Positions 1 to 6,961 of a stretch of 8,495 nucleotides of DNA are shown one piece after another. Every line of letters starts with the position of its first letter. Position 1 is the first letter of the stretch. The notes beneath the pieces are model-generated. The model did no database searches. It saw only the letters and a program-made list of their open reading frames with translations, and was not told the origin of the DNA. The stretch is taken from assembly GCA_005885165.1 (NCBI GenBank), contig VAXR01000091.1:1-8495 (forward strand). Reading direction: 5' to 3'. Source of the stretch: Actinomycetota bacterium (lineage in GTDB: Bacteria; Actinomycetota; Thermoleophilia; Solirubrobacterales; Thermoleophilaceae). Made by a program: the position numbers and the translations under genes.

Positions 1-880
1 TCAGCGGGATGAAGGCGAGGTGCCGCGCCGGGTCGAGCGCGATGCCCTCGGGGTTCGAGTGAGGGCCGCCGACGGTGATGTCCTTGACCTTCGTGCCCTT
101 CTTCAGGTCGATCACCGACATCAGCCCGCCGAGCCCCTGGTTCGAGATCAGGCCGGTCCTGCCACCGGGAAGGATCGCCGCGCCGAACGGGTAGCTGCCG
201 GTGTGGGCGTAGCGCACCGCGTTCGTCCTCGTGTTGACGATCGCGGCGGCGTCGCCGAGCTCGAGCGCCGCCAGGACCGTCTTTCCGTCCTTCGAGACGG
301 CGAGTCCGAACGGCCACGAGCGGCGGCTCGCCGTCGGATCCGGTGGGAAGTTCTGCGGCGCGGGGGCGTCGCTCGGCGGCGGGATCGGGATCACGCGCCG
401 CTCGACGGCCCTGCCGGTCAGCGGCGACCAGGAGAAGACGTGGACCACGTCGCCGTGCTCGCCCGGCGTGCTCGAGGGCATCTTCGCGTCCGTGATGTCG
501 GTGTCCGGCTCGCCCGACACGTAGGCGAGGTGACGCCGCGAGTCGAGCGCCACGCCGCCGCTGGCACCCGGGATCTTGATCGTCTGGAGCACGCGTCCCT
601 TGCGGAGCGACACGATGCGGACGTCGTTCTGGCGGTAGCCGGCCGAGACGGTCCAGTAGAAGCGCCCGTCGGCCGTGACCGCCCCGCCGCCGGGGAAGTT
701 CCCGAGCCGCACGAGCTTGCCCGGCGGGAGCAGCTTGCGGCCGCTCTCGATGACGTGCGTGCGGGGGCTGACCGGCTGGTTCCCCGCGCCCGGTACGAGC
801 GCCCGGGCCGCCGCTCCGAGCCCGAACAGGACGATCGCCGCGGCGAGCGCCATCGTCCCCCTGCCCCACTTCGCCCGCAC
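1..880 (-). CDS. YncE-like beta-propeller protein, N-terminal part (3' end outside window)
   Basis: The frame is open from a GTG at 880 to the left edge, giving 293 residues without a stop. Residues 2-9 are basic (R2, K4, R7), followed by a hydrophobic stretch at about 10-28 rich in Ala, Leu and Val, so it is exported or membrane-anchored. From about residue 55 onward, blade-like repeats recur: a Gly-rich turn, an 'ALD/AVS + DG/RR' turn, then a hydrophobic strand (around 108-122, 190-216, 231-258 and 277-292). This is the pattern of YncE/lactonase-like seven-bladed propellers. In actinobacteria such propellers are often the N-terminal half of a larger protein ending in an alkaline-phosphatase-like phosphoesterase; that half would lie outside the window, so this is not shown. 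An ATG at 853 has a better ribosome site (GCAGGGGG) but would remove the basic n-region, so I prefer GTG 880. Family confidence is moderate and the substrate is unknown. Confidence 0.72.
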   Translation of the reverse strand, partial: MRAKWGRGTMALAAAIVLFGLGAAARALVPGAGNQPVSPRTHVIESGRKLLPPGKLVRLGNFPGGGAVTADGRFYWTVSAGYRQNDVRIVSLRKGRVLQTIKIPGASGGVALDSRRHLAYVSGEPDTDITDAKMPSSTPGEHGDVVHVFSWSPLTGRAVERRVIPIPPPSDAPAPQNFPPDPTASRRSWPFGLAVSKDGKTVLAALELGDAAAIVNTRTNAVRYAHTGSYPFGAAILPGGRTGLISNQGLGGLMSVIDLKKGTKVKDITVGGPHSNPEGIALDPARHLAFIPL

Positions 881-890
881 GAGGCGGCGG

Positions 891-896
891 ATCGTA
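891..896 (-). promoter_or_regulatory. candidate -10 element for the propeller gene
   Basis: On the minus strand TACGAT matches the actinobacterial TAnnnT -10 pattern and lies 10 bases before the GTG at 880. No Shine-Dalgarno sequence precedes that GTG, so a leaderless or very short-leader transcript would fit. No convincing -35 box is seen at 16-18 bases. The 80-base gap 881-960 holds nothing else I can support. Confidence 0.3.
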
Positions 897-960
897 CCGG
901 GCGGCTGGGGTCGTCCGGTGAAGTAGCTGTGAACCCGGGGCTGGTGGCGTTAGGGCGAGG

Positions 961-1548
961 TCAGCCGATGGCGCGGGGCCTGCTCGCGGCCCGCACGCGC
1001 ACGGGAGAGGAGTAGAGCGTCCGCGCGCCGCGGATGTCGTCGCCCTTCAGCGGGTGCGCGAGCCAATACGAGATCGGGTGGTACTCGCAGAACTCCGGGG
1101 TGCCGCTGTAGTCGACCACCGGGTTCATGCGCGCGCAGCGCTGGATCTCGTGGCCGAGCCCGAGCGTGTGGCCGAACTCGTGCGTGGCGACCAGGGTCAC
1201 GAGGTCGCGATCGCAACCGCTGGACAGCTTCACCCAGCTCTGGCTCCACCAGCGCGGCCAACCGACGATCGAGAAGCCGCCGCACTGCTGGGCGCCGAGC
1301 TTGACGATTACGTCGGCCGCCGAGGCAGACGACGCGCGGCGGAACCTGACGCCGACGTTCGCGTGGTCCCAGTTCCGCGCGGCGCGGTCCACGGCCGTCC
1401 GGTACGCGGTCGGGTAGTAGGTGATCGTCGTGCCGGGCCAGCGCACGCCGTCGATCACGTACGCCTGGGCGGGCGACGCGCCGGCGCACACGATGATCGC
1501 GGCGGCAAGGCCGGCAGCGATGAGACAGCGGAGAGCGGCCACTGCCAC
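961..1548 (-). CDS. secreted matrixin-like zinc metalloprotease
   Basis: A 195-residue protein. Residues 1-29 form a Sec signal peptide with a hydrophobic core at about 8-24 and a probable AQA cleavage site before Y30, so the mature form has about 166 residues and acts outside the membrane. The zinc site is complete: HEFGHTLGLGH at 123-133 gives ligands H123, H127 and H133 and catalytic E124. M141 in the following RMNP segment is the candidate Met-turn. This is the metzincin signature, closest to matrixins (peptidase family M10). No propeptide with a cysteine switch and no C-terminal accessory domain are visible, so it is close to a minimal catalytic domain. Four cysteines in the mature chain (C89, C112, C138, C154) could form two disulfides. 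The start is GTG with no clear ribosome site; a second in-frame GTG lies two codons downstream. It begins 35 bases after the antiporter stop on the same strand, which suggests co-transcription. The substrate is unknown. Confidence 0.88.
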   Translation of the reverse strand: MAVAALRCLIAAGLAAAIIVCAGASPAQAYVIDGVRWPGTTITYYPTAYRTAVDRAARNWDHANVGVRFRRASSASAADVIVKLGAQQCGGFSIVGWPRWWSQSWVKLSSGCDRDLVTLVATHEFGHTLGLGHEIQRCARMNPVVDYSGTPEFCEYHPISYWLAHPLKGDDIRGARTLYSSPVRVRAASRPRAIG

Positions 1549-1583
1549 GAATATCGGCAGCGACCCGGCGAACTTTCAGCGCG

Positions 1584-2636
1584 TCACTCGTACAGCGTGA
1601 AGGTGGCGAGGATCACGTAGAGCGCGATCAGCGCCCAGCCCTCGAACTCGTACGCCTCGCCGTCGCCGGTGATCTGCCAGACCGCGATCGCCGTGAAGAA
1701 GAGCCCGCCAATGTAGATCGGCGCGAGCTCGAAGGTCAGCGCGTGCGTGAACGCAAGCGACACCAGGACGAGCGCGGGAAAGAGGAACGCCGCGATCTGC
1801 GCGACCGAGTTCTTCACGACGGAGATCGCGAGGTCCCAGTTGCGCTTGCGGGCCATCACCAGACCGGTGAAGTTCTCGACGGCGTTTCCCGCGATAGCCA
1901 CGATCACGAGTCCCGCGAACGCCTTCGAGATCCCGAGGCTCCGCACGGCCGGGTCGAGCGCGTGGATGAACCAGTCGGAGACGAAGGCGGCCGCGACGCC
2001 CGCCGCCGCCAGCAGCACCATGGCCGCCGGCAGGGAGAGCGCGGGCGGGCCGTGCGCCGGCGCCGCCGGGACGGCGTCGCTGCGCAGGTACGAGAACGCC
2101 CACGCCACGTACACGACGAGGATGCAGCCGGCGCCGATCGCAGAGATCGTCTGGATGTGGCTCGCCACCTTGTGCGACGAGCCCACCGTCAGGCCCGCGA
2201 TCACGATGATGAAGACCGAGACCAGGAGCAGCGTGGCCGTGTCGTTCGGCAGCCGCGGGTTGAACCGCATCAGGCCGTCGTCCGCACTGCGCGCGCCCAC
2301 CACGATCACGAGGCCGAGGACGAGCAGCGCATTGGCGAACACCGAGCCGATGAGCGACGTCTGCGCCACCACGGTCTCGCCCGCCGACAGCGCGAAGATC
2401 ACGATGAAGAACTCGGGGAGGTTGCCGAGCGACGACTGCAGGAAGCCGGTGAGGGCCGGGCCGAAGCGCTGCCCAACGAGCTCGGTGGCGAACGAGACGA
2501 GCCAGGCGAGGCCCGCGAGCGCCAGCCCCGCGACCACGAACGGCAGCACCCCCGGTGAGACGGCGTAGCGCAGGACGCCCGCGGCGGCGGTCGCCGCCGC
2601 CGTCGCGACGAGCCAGATCCGCTCGTTGCGGGACAC
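1584..2636 (-). CDS. CAX-type Ca2+/H+ (cation/proton) antiporter
   Basis: A 350-residue, very hydrophobic membrane protein with about ten or eleven predicted helices, the usual length for bacterial CAX/ChaA-type exchangers of the Ca2+/cation antiporter superfamily. Both internally related alpha-repeats are present: GNLPE at 71-75 in the first half and GNAVE at 250-254 in the second. Each has the conserved acidic residue (E75, E254) that in this family lines the ion path, and each is followed by a helix with conserved Ser/Asn (around 94-103 and 272-283). A hydrophilic loop at about 184-200 separates the halves. It is expected to expel Ca2+ or another divalent cation in exchange for protons at the inner membrane. 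The start is GTG at 2636, with no strong ribosome site. It is divergent from the ABC operon across 74 bases and is probably the first gene of an operon with the metalloprotease. Ion specificity cannot be read from the sequence. Confidence 0.9.
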   Translation of the reverse strand: MSRNERIWLVATAAATAAAGVLRYAVSPGVLPFVVAGLALAGLAWLVSFATELVGQRFGPALTGFLQSSLGNLPEFFIVIFALSAGETVVAQTSLIGSVFANALLVLGLVIVVGARSADDGLMRFNPRLPNDTATLLLVSVFIIVIAGLTVGSSHKVASHIQTISAIGAGCILVVYVAWAFSYLRSDAVPAAPAHGPPALSLPAAMVLLAAAGVAAAFVSDWFIHALDPAVRSLGISKAFAGLVIVAIAGNAVENFTGLVMARKRNWDLAISVVKNSVAQIAAFLFPALVLVSLAFTHALTFELAPIYIGGLFFTAIAVWQITGDGEAYEFEGWALIALYVILATFTLYE

Positions 2637-2710
2637 GGGCGCGGATTCTGATCCACGGCCCGGAGGCCCTCCGGCCGGGAGCCTTGCTTCATTACGTAAA
2701 GTAAGCGTGC
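2637..2710. promoter_or_regulatory. divergent intergenic control region with TTACGTAA palindrome
   Basis: This 74-base gap must hold the start signals for both the antiporter (leftward) and the ABC operon (rightward). Its right end (2684-2704) is the only AT-rich patch nearby and contains the perfect 8-base palindrome TTACGTAA at 2692-2699. TAAAGT at 2697-2702 matches the TAnnnT -10 pattern, 8 bases before the GTG at 2711. On the minus strand TACTTT (2704-2699) also fits TAnnnT. A GC-rich inverted repeat, CGGAGG-C-CCTCCG, lies at 2661-2673. No confident -35 box is visible for either direction. Confidence 0.45.
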
Positions 2711-4474
2711 GTGAGGGTCTTCGTCAGGTTGCTCGGCTTCCTCCGCCCGTACCGGCGCGGGGTGATCGTGTCGTTCGCGCTGGCCGCCGTGGCGATGGGC
2801 GCCGGGGTGCTCATCCCGTTCATCGTCGGCCGCACCGTCGACCGCATTCGCCACGGCAACACGAACCTCTGGCCGCTCGTCGCCGTGCTGCTCGCGGCGG
2901 GCATCCTGCGGCTCGGGTTCAGCGTCGCGAGGCGGCTGGTGGCGGGACGCCTCTCGCTGGGCGTGGAGTACGACCTCCGCAACCGCATGTACGCGCACCT
3001 GCAGTCGCTGGAGGTCGCGTTCTTCGACGAGCAGCAGACGGGGCAGTTGATGTCGCGCGCGACCGTGGACCTCCAGGCGGTGCGCTTCTTCCTCGGCTAC
3101 GGGCTGATCTTCATCGTGCAGTCGGCGATCACGATCCTCGTGGCGGCGGCGGTGATGACCGCCGTGAACCCGGGTCTCGCCGGGCTCGCCCTCTTCCCCA
3201 CGCCGTTCGTCCTCTGGGCGGCCTACCGATACGGGCGTCGGAACCGCCCGGCCAGCCAAGAGGTCCAGCAACGGATCGCCGAGCTGACCGCGGAGGCCGA
3301 GGAGAGCATCTCCGGCGTGCGGCTGGTGAAGGCGTTCGCGCGGGAGGAGCGCCAGCTGGCGCGGTTCAGCCTGGCAACTCGGCGCGTCTTCGACCAGTCG
3401 ATGGTCTCGACGCGCCTGCGCGCCTTCTACAACCCGTTCATCGGCTTCCTCCCGAACCTGGGCCTGGCCGCGGTCCTGCTGGTCGGCGGGCGGCAGGCGG
3501 TTCACGGCACGATCACGCTCGGCGAGTTCGTGGCGTTCTGGGGCTATGTGCAGCTGCTCTCGTCGCCGGTGCGCATGCTCGGGATCGCGCTCGGGATGGC
3601 GCAGCGCGCGGTGGCGTCTGGGGCTCGCGTGTTCGAGATCCTCGACCGCCAGCCGCGGATGACGTCCCCGCCCGGCGCGCCGCCGCTGCCCGCGGGTGAG
3701 GGCCGGGTCGAGTTCCGTCGGGTCTCGTTCCACTACCCGGACGGCTCGCCGGCGCTCGCCGACCTCGACCTCGACGTCCCCGCCGGCCGGACGGTGGCGA
3801 TCGTCGGGGCAACCGGATCGGGGAAGACGACGCTGGTCGCCCTGCTGCCGCGGCTCTACGACCCGACCGACGGGGAGGTCGTGATCGACGGCGCGAACGT
3901 GCGCGAGATCGATCTCGTCTCGCTGCGGCGCGAGATCGGGCTCGTGCCCGACGAGGCGTTCCTGTTCTCGGCCTCGATACGCGAGAACATCGCATACGCG
4001 CGGCCCGACGCCCCCGACGCCGAGGTCGAGGCCGCCGCGCGGCGCGCCGGCATCCACGACTTCGTCGCGGGGCTGCCGGAGGGATACGGGACGCAGGTGG
4101 GCGAGCGCGGGCTGACGCTCTCGGGCGGCCAGCGGCAGCGTGTGGCGATCGCGCGTGCTCTGCTCAAGGACCCGCGCATCCTGATCCTCGACGACGCGAC
4201 CTCGAGCGTCGACGCGACGACCGAGGCGGAGATCAAGGCGGCGCTCCGCGAGCTGATGCTCGGCCGGACGACGTTCATCATCGGCCACCGGCTCTCGACG
4301 ATCGCCCTCGCAGACGAGATCGTGGTCCTGGAGGAGGGCAGGATCGCGGCGCGCGGGACCCACGACGAGCTGCTCGAGGCGTCGGACCTGTACAGGGAGA
4401 TCGCCGAGAAGGGGATGCCGGATCAGGTCTTCCTCACGCGCAAGCCGCTCGAGCGGGAGGTGGCGGGCCTGTGA
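2711..4474 (+). CDS. ABC exporter half-transporter, degenerate-site subunit
   Basis: A 587-residue half-exporter of the MsbA/multidrug type. The membrane domain covers about residues 1-310, with helices near 16-40, 53-73, 127-150, 153-172, 240-260 and 270-296. The nucleotide-binding domain follows. Visible motifs are A-loop Y342, Walker A 366-374 (K372), intact signature LSGGQ 470-474, Walker B ending at D494, and switch H526. Two catalytic positions are changed: the Q-loop has D414 where Gln is expected (VPDE rather than VPQE), and the residue after Walker B is D495 instead of catalytic Glu. In heterodimeric exporters such as TM287/288, BmrCD and LmrCD, one subunit carries this kind of change and contributes the degenerate ATP site. 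This subunit is therefore probably not an active ATPase alone but the obligate partner of the next gene. The start is GTG with no clear ribosome site, possibly leaderless. The stop overlaps the next start by four bases. The exported substrate is unknown; drugs or lipids are usual for the class. Confidence 0.93.
   Translation: MRVFVRLLGFLRPYRRGVIVSFALAAVAMGAGVLIPFIVGRTVDRIRHGNTNLWPLVAVLLAAGILRLGFSVARRLVAGRLSLGVEYDLRNRMYAHLQSLEVAFFDEQQTGQLMSRATVDLQAVRFFLGYGLIFIVQSAITILVAAAVMTAVNPGLAGLALFPTPFVLWAAYRYGRRNRPASQEVQQRIAELTAEAEESISGVRLVKAFAREERQLARFSLATRRVFDQSMVSTRLRAFYNPFIGFLPNLGLAAVLLVGGRQAVHGTITLGEFVAFWGYVQLLSSPVRMLGIALGMAQRAVASGARVFEILDRQPRMTSPPGAPPLPAGEGRVEFRRVSFHYPDGSPALADLDLDVPAGRTVAIVGATGSGKTTLVALLPRLYDPTDGEVVIDGANVREIDLVSLRREIGLVPDEAFLFSASIRENIAYARPDAPDAEVEAAARRAGIHDFVAGLPEGYGTQVGERGLTLSGGQRQRVAIARALLKDPRILILDDATSSVDATTEAEIKAALRELMLGRTTFIIGHRLSTIALADEIVVLEEGRIAARGTHDELLEASDLYREIAEKGMPDQVFLTRKPLEREVAGL
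4455..4460 (+). promoter_or_regulatory. ribosome binding site of the second ABC gene
   Basis: GGGAGG lies 10 bases before the GTG at 4471, inside the end of the first ABC gene. With the GTGA overlap at 4471-4474 it supports translational coupling and this choice of start. Confidence 0.55.
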
Positions 4475-6267
4475 GGCGCGTCCGGAGCCTCTGGCGACTG
4501 ATCCGCGGGGAGGAGGCGCAGCGCGTGCGGAACGTGCGCGGAGTGCTGGAGCTCCTGCGCCCCTACCGCGGGCGGACCGCGCTCATGCTCGTCGCGCTGC
4601 TGCTCGCTACCGGCGCGGCCCTCGTCCCGCCCTACCTGGCCGGTCGCGCGATCGACGACGGGATTCGCCGCGGGGACATCGGGGCGCTCGACCTGATCGT
4701 CGTCGTCTTCCTCGTCTCGGCGCTGATCAACTGGGGCGCCACGTACGCGCAGACCTACCTCGTGAACTGGGTGGGGGAGCGCGCGCTGCAGGACCTCCGG
4801 CTGCGGATCTTCCGCCACCTGCAGCGGCTGTCAGTCGACTTCTACGCGCGGCGCAAGACCGGCGTGCTGATCTCGCGGATCACGAACGACGTGGAGGCGC
4901 TCGACCAGCTCGTGACCGACGGGGTCGTGACGCTGTTCTCCGCGTCGCTCACGCTGATCGGGACGGTCGTGATCCTCATGCTGCTCGACCTGCGCCTGGC
5001 GCTGGTCACGTTCGCCGTCTTCCCGCTGCTGGCGGCGGGCAGCGTGGCGTTCCGGATCGCGTCGGCGGGCGCGTACAGGCTCACGCGCGAGACGGTCGCG
5101 TACGTGACCGCGTACCTGCAGGAGACGCTGTCGGGCGTGCGCGTCGTGCGCGCGTTCGGGCAGGAGGGGCGGCACAAGCGGCGCTTCGCGGAGCTGAACG
5201 ACGACAACCGCGTGGCGAACATGAAGACCGTCTACCTGAACGCTGGGTACTTCCCGTCGGTGGAGCTCCTGTCGGCGCTCGCCACCGCGGCGATCCTGCT
5301 GTACGGCGGTCACCAGGTCGTGGCGGGCAACGGGGTGACGATCGGCGTGCTCGCGTCGTTCGTCTTCTACCTACAGTCGTTCTTCGACCCGATCCAGCAG
5401 CTCTCGCAGCTGTACACGACCTACCAGGCGGGGATGGCGGCGCTCGACAAGATCTTCGAGCTCCTGGCGGTTGAGCCGGACATGGTCGACAAGCCCGACG
5501 CACCCGAGCTCCCGCCGGTCTCGGGCGAGGTCCGCTTCGATCACGTGTCATTCGCGTACGACCCGGACGACCCGTCGACGCTCGCGCTGAGCGACATCGA
5601 CCTGACTGTCCCGCCGGGGCAGACGATCGCGCTGGTCGGGCCGACGGGCGCGGGCAAGTCGACCTTCGCCAAGCTGGTGGCCCGGTTCCACGATCCGACG
5701 AGGGGGCGCGTCCTGGTGGACGGGCACGACCTCCGCGACGTGACCGAGCGGTCGCTGCGCTCCCAGCTCGGGATCGTTCCGCAGGAGGGCTTCCTCTTCT
5801 CCGGCACGATCCGGGACAACATCGCGTTCGGGAAGCCCGGCGCTAGCGACGACGACGTCGAGGCGGCGGCGCGGGCGGTGCGCGCCCACGACTTCATCGA
5901 GCGGCTTCCGGCCGGCTACGACACCGAAGTCGGGGAGCGCGGCGGGCATCTGTCCGCCGGGCAGCGCCAGCTGGTGGCGTTCGCGCGCGCGGCGGTGGCG
6001 GATCCGCGGATCCTCATCCTCGACGAGGCGACGTCGAACGTCGACGTGCGCACGGAGTCGCGGATCGAGCAGGGGCTGCGGCGGCTGCTCGCCGGACGCA
6101 CGGCGATCGTGATCGCGCACCGGTTGTCGACGATCCAGGGCGCCGGGCGGATCGTGGTGCTCGACCACGGGCGAATCGTCGAGCAGGGGACGCACGACGA
6201 GCTGGTGGAGGCGGACGGCCAGTACGCCCGCCTGCTACGCGATTGGGCGGAGCAAGCAGCGGCTTAA
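4471..6267 (+). CDS. ABC exporter half-transporter, catalytic-site subunit
   Basis: A 598-residue half-exporter and partner of the upstream gene. An extra basic N-terminal tail (1-24) precedes the elbow helix. The membrane domain has helices near 36-58, 73-96, 150-172, 176-196, 262-282 and 290-312. The nucleotide-binding domain is canonical at its own catalytic positions: A-loop Y363, Walker A 390-398 (K396), Q-loop Q438, Walker B D518 followed by catalytic E519, and switch H550. Its signature is altered to LSAGQ (494-498). In the dimer a subunit's signature pairs with the other subunit's Walker motifs. The altered signature here therefore meets the altered catalytic residues of the first subunit (degenerate site), while this subunit's intact motifs meet that partner's intact LSGGQ (consensus site). 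This matches known asymmetric exporters. The stop at 6265-6267 is one base before a large inverted repeat. Substrate unknown. Confidence 0.94.
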   Translation: MRRVRSLWRLIRGEEAQRVRNVRGVLELLRPYRGRTALMLVALLLATGAALVPPYLAGRAIDDGIRRGDIGALDLIVVVFLVSALINWGATYAQTYLVNWVGERALQDLRLRIFRHLQRLSVDFYARRKTGVLISRITNDVEALDQLVTDGVVTLFSASLTLIGTVVILMLLDLRLALVTFAVFPLLAAGSVAFRIASAGAYRLTRETVAYVTAYLQETLSGVRVVRAFGQEGRHKRRFAELNDDNRVANMKTVYLNAGYFPSVELLSALATAAILLYGGHQVVAGNGVTIGVLASFVFYLQSFFDPIQQLSQLYTTYQAGMAALDKIFELLAVEPDMVDKPDAPELPPVSGEVRFDHVSFAYDPDDPSTLALSDIDLTVPPGQTIALVGPTGAGKSTFAKLVARFHDPTRGRVLVDGHDLRDVTERSLRSQLGIVPQEGFLFSGTIRDNIAFGKPGASDDDVEAAARAVRAHDFIERLPAGYDTEVGERGGHLSAGQRQLVAFARAAVADPRILILDEATSNVDVRTESRIEQGLRRLLAGRTAIVIAHRLSTIQGAGRIVVLDHGRIVEQGTHDELVEADGQYARLLRDWAEQAAA

Positions 6268-6268
6268 A

Positions 6269-6359
6269 GCGATCCGGGACCCTCTGACAGAGGCGTTAGG
6301 AGCCACCGGCGCGAAGCGCCGGTCGCCGACGAGCCTCTGGATGAGGGTTCCCGGATCGC
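6269..6359. terminator. nested inverted repeat between convergent genes; probable bidirectional terminator or structured RNA
   Basis: A 91-base element with three nested stems. The outer stem pairs 6269-6284 (GCGATCCGGGACCCTC) with 6343-6359 (GAGGGTTCCCGGATCGC), 16 pairs with one bulged T. The middle stem pairs CAGAGGC 6288-6294 with GCCTCTG 6333-6339, 7 pairs. The inner hairpin is ACCGGCGC-GAA-GCGCCGGT at 6305-6323, 8 pairs with a GAA loop; its tip contains GCGAAGC, known as an unusually stable DNA mini-hairpin. It occupies nearly the whole gap between the ABC stop (6267) and the cupredoxin stop (6369), which fits a terminator for both sides. No U-run follows on the plus strand and only a short TTT on the minus strand. 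The layered form is more elaborate than a simple terminator, so a structured RNA or a repeated palindromic element remains possible. Confidence 0.75.
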
Positions 6360-6368
6360 AGTCGGCGC

Positions 6369-6803
6369 TTATTTGACCGTGAGCGTCCCCTTCATGCCCG
6401 CGGCTGCGTGGCCGTCGACCGGGCAGTAGAACTGGTAGGTGCCGGGCTTCAGCGCGACCGTGACGGTCGAGGTGCTGCCCTGCCCCACGGTGGACCCCTT
6501 CTTGTTGATGCCGGCGCCCTTCACGGCGATCGCGTGCGTGATCGCGGAGGGGTTGGACATGGTGATCGTGATCTTGCCCGCCTTCGCGCTCAGCGAGGTC
6601 GTGTTGAACTTGAACGCGCCGCTCGGGTCGGCGGAGAGCTTGAGCGCGCTGGCGCCCGTCGTCGGCGCGGCCGAGCTCGTCGACGCCGGCGCGCTCGTCG
6701 TCGACGACGACGTCGTGCTCGCGCTCTTCTTCTTGCTGCTCCCGCAGCCGCCGGCCGCGACGGCGACGACTGCTACTGCGGCTAGGACTGCGATGCGTTT
6801 CAT
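6369..6803 (-). CDS. cupredoxin-domain lipoprotein (plastocyanin-like copper protein)
   Basis: A 144-residue protein. Residues 1-19 are a lipoprotein signal peptide (MKR, then an Ala/Val core) with an AGGC lipobox, so C20 should be lipidated and the protein anchored outside the membrane. Residues 21-52 form a Ser/Thr/Ala-rich linker that starts with three lysines. The cupredoxin fold covers about 53-144. All type 1 copper ligands can be placed: H90 in THAIAV, then C127, H132 and M137 in the loop C-x4-H-x4-M near the C terminus. This predicts a one-electron carrier or a copper-binding protein; which one is not shown. The ATG at 6803 is favoured because GGAGG lies 8 bases upstream and the signal peptide starts there; the frame stays open far upstream, but that is only lack of stops in GC-rich DNA. 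It lies 158 bases after the anti-sigma gene on the same strand. That gap holds no gene and only a 6-pair GC hairpin near 6870, so the gene may have its own promoter. Confidence 0.9.
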   Translation of the reverse strand: MKRIAVLAAVAVVAVAAGGCGSSKKKSASTTSSSTTSAPASTSSAAPTTGASALKLSADPSGAFKFNTTSLSAKAGKITITMSNPSAITHAIAVKGAGINKKGSTVGQGSTSTVTVALKPGTYQFYCPVDGHAAAGMKGTLTVK

Positions 6804-6811
6804 GCGACTTG

Positions 6812-6816
6812 CCTCC
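6812..6816 (-). promoter_or_regulatory. ribosome binding site of the cupredoxin gene
   Basis: On the minus strand GGAGG is followed by 8 bases and then the ATG at 6803. It is the clearest Shine-Dalgarno site in the window and decides the start of this gene. Confidence 0.7.
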
Positions 6817-6961
6817 GTGTGCGCGACGGCACGGTCGGGTTCCCGCGTCTGATACCCGGAAACCGCGGCGCCGCACGGCGGCGGGCGGTCTCGGGTCGGA
6901 CGCCAGGCCGGGACGCTATCTGACGATTCCTTAATGGCTCGTGAAGGCGGCTCGCCGGCGA

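Noticed and set aside
20..1015. Long plus-strand open frame over the propeller and protease genes
   Set aside because: Its product is low-complexity and Arg-rich, while the opposite strand encodes a coherent signal peptide with beta-propeller repeats and a zinc protease.
2399..4363. Very long open frame opposite the first ABC gene
   Set aside because: It is Arg/His/Asp-rich without domains or hydrophobic patterning, and it lies antisense to a clear ABC exporter. GC-rich codons leave few stops in this frame.
6261..6372. Inverted repeat read as a MITE with target-site duplication
   Set aside because: The bases just outside the outer stem (AAA on the left, AGT on the right) do not form a direct repeat, so an insertion footprint is not supported by this copy alone.
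6850..6885. GC hairpin between the anti-sigma and cupredoxin genes
   Set aside because: Only about 6 pairs with a 3-base loop and no U-run; such pairs are expected by chance in this GC-rich DNA, so I do not call a terminator.
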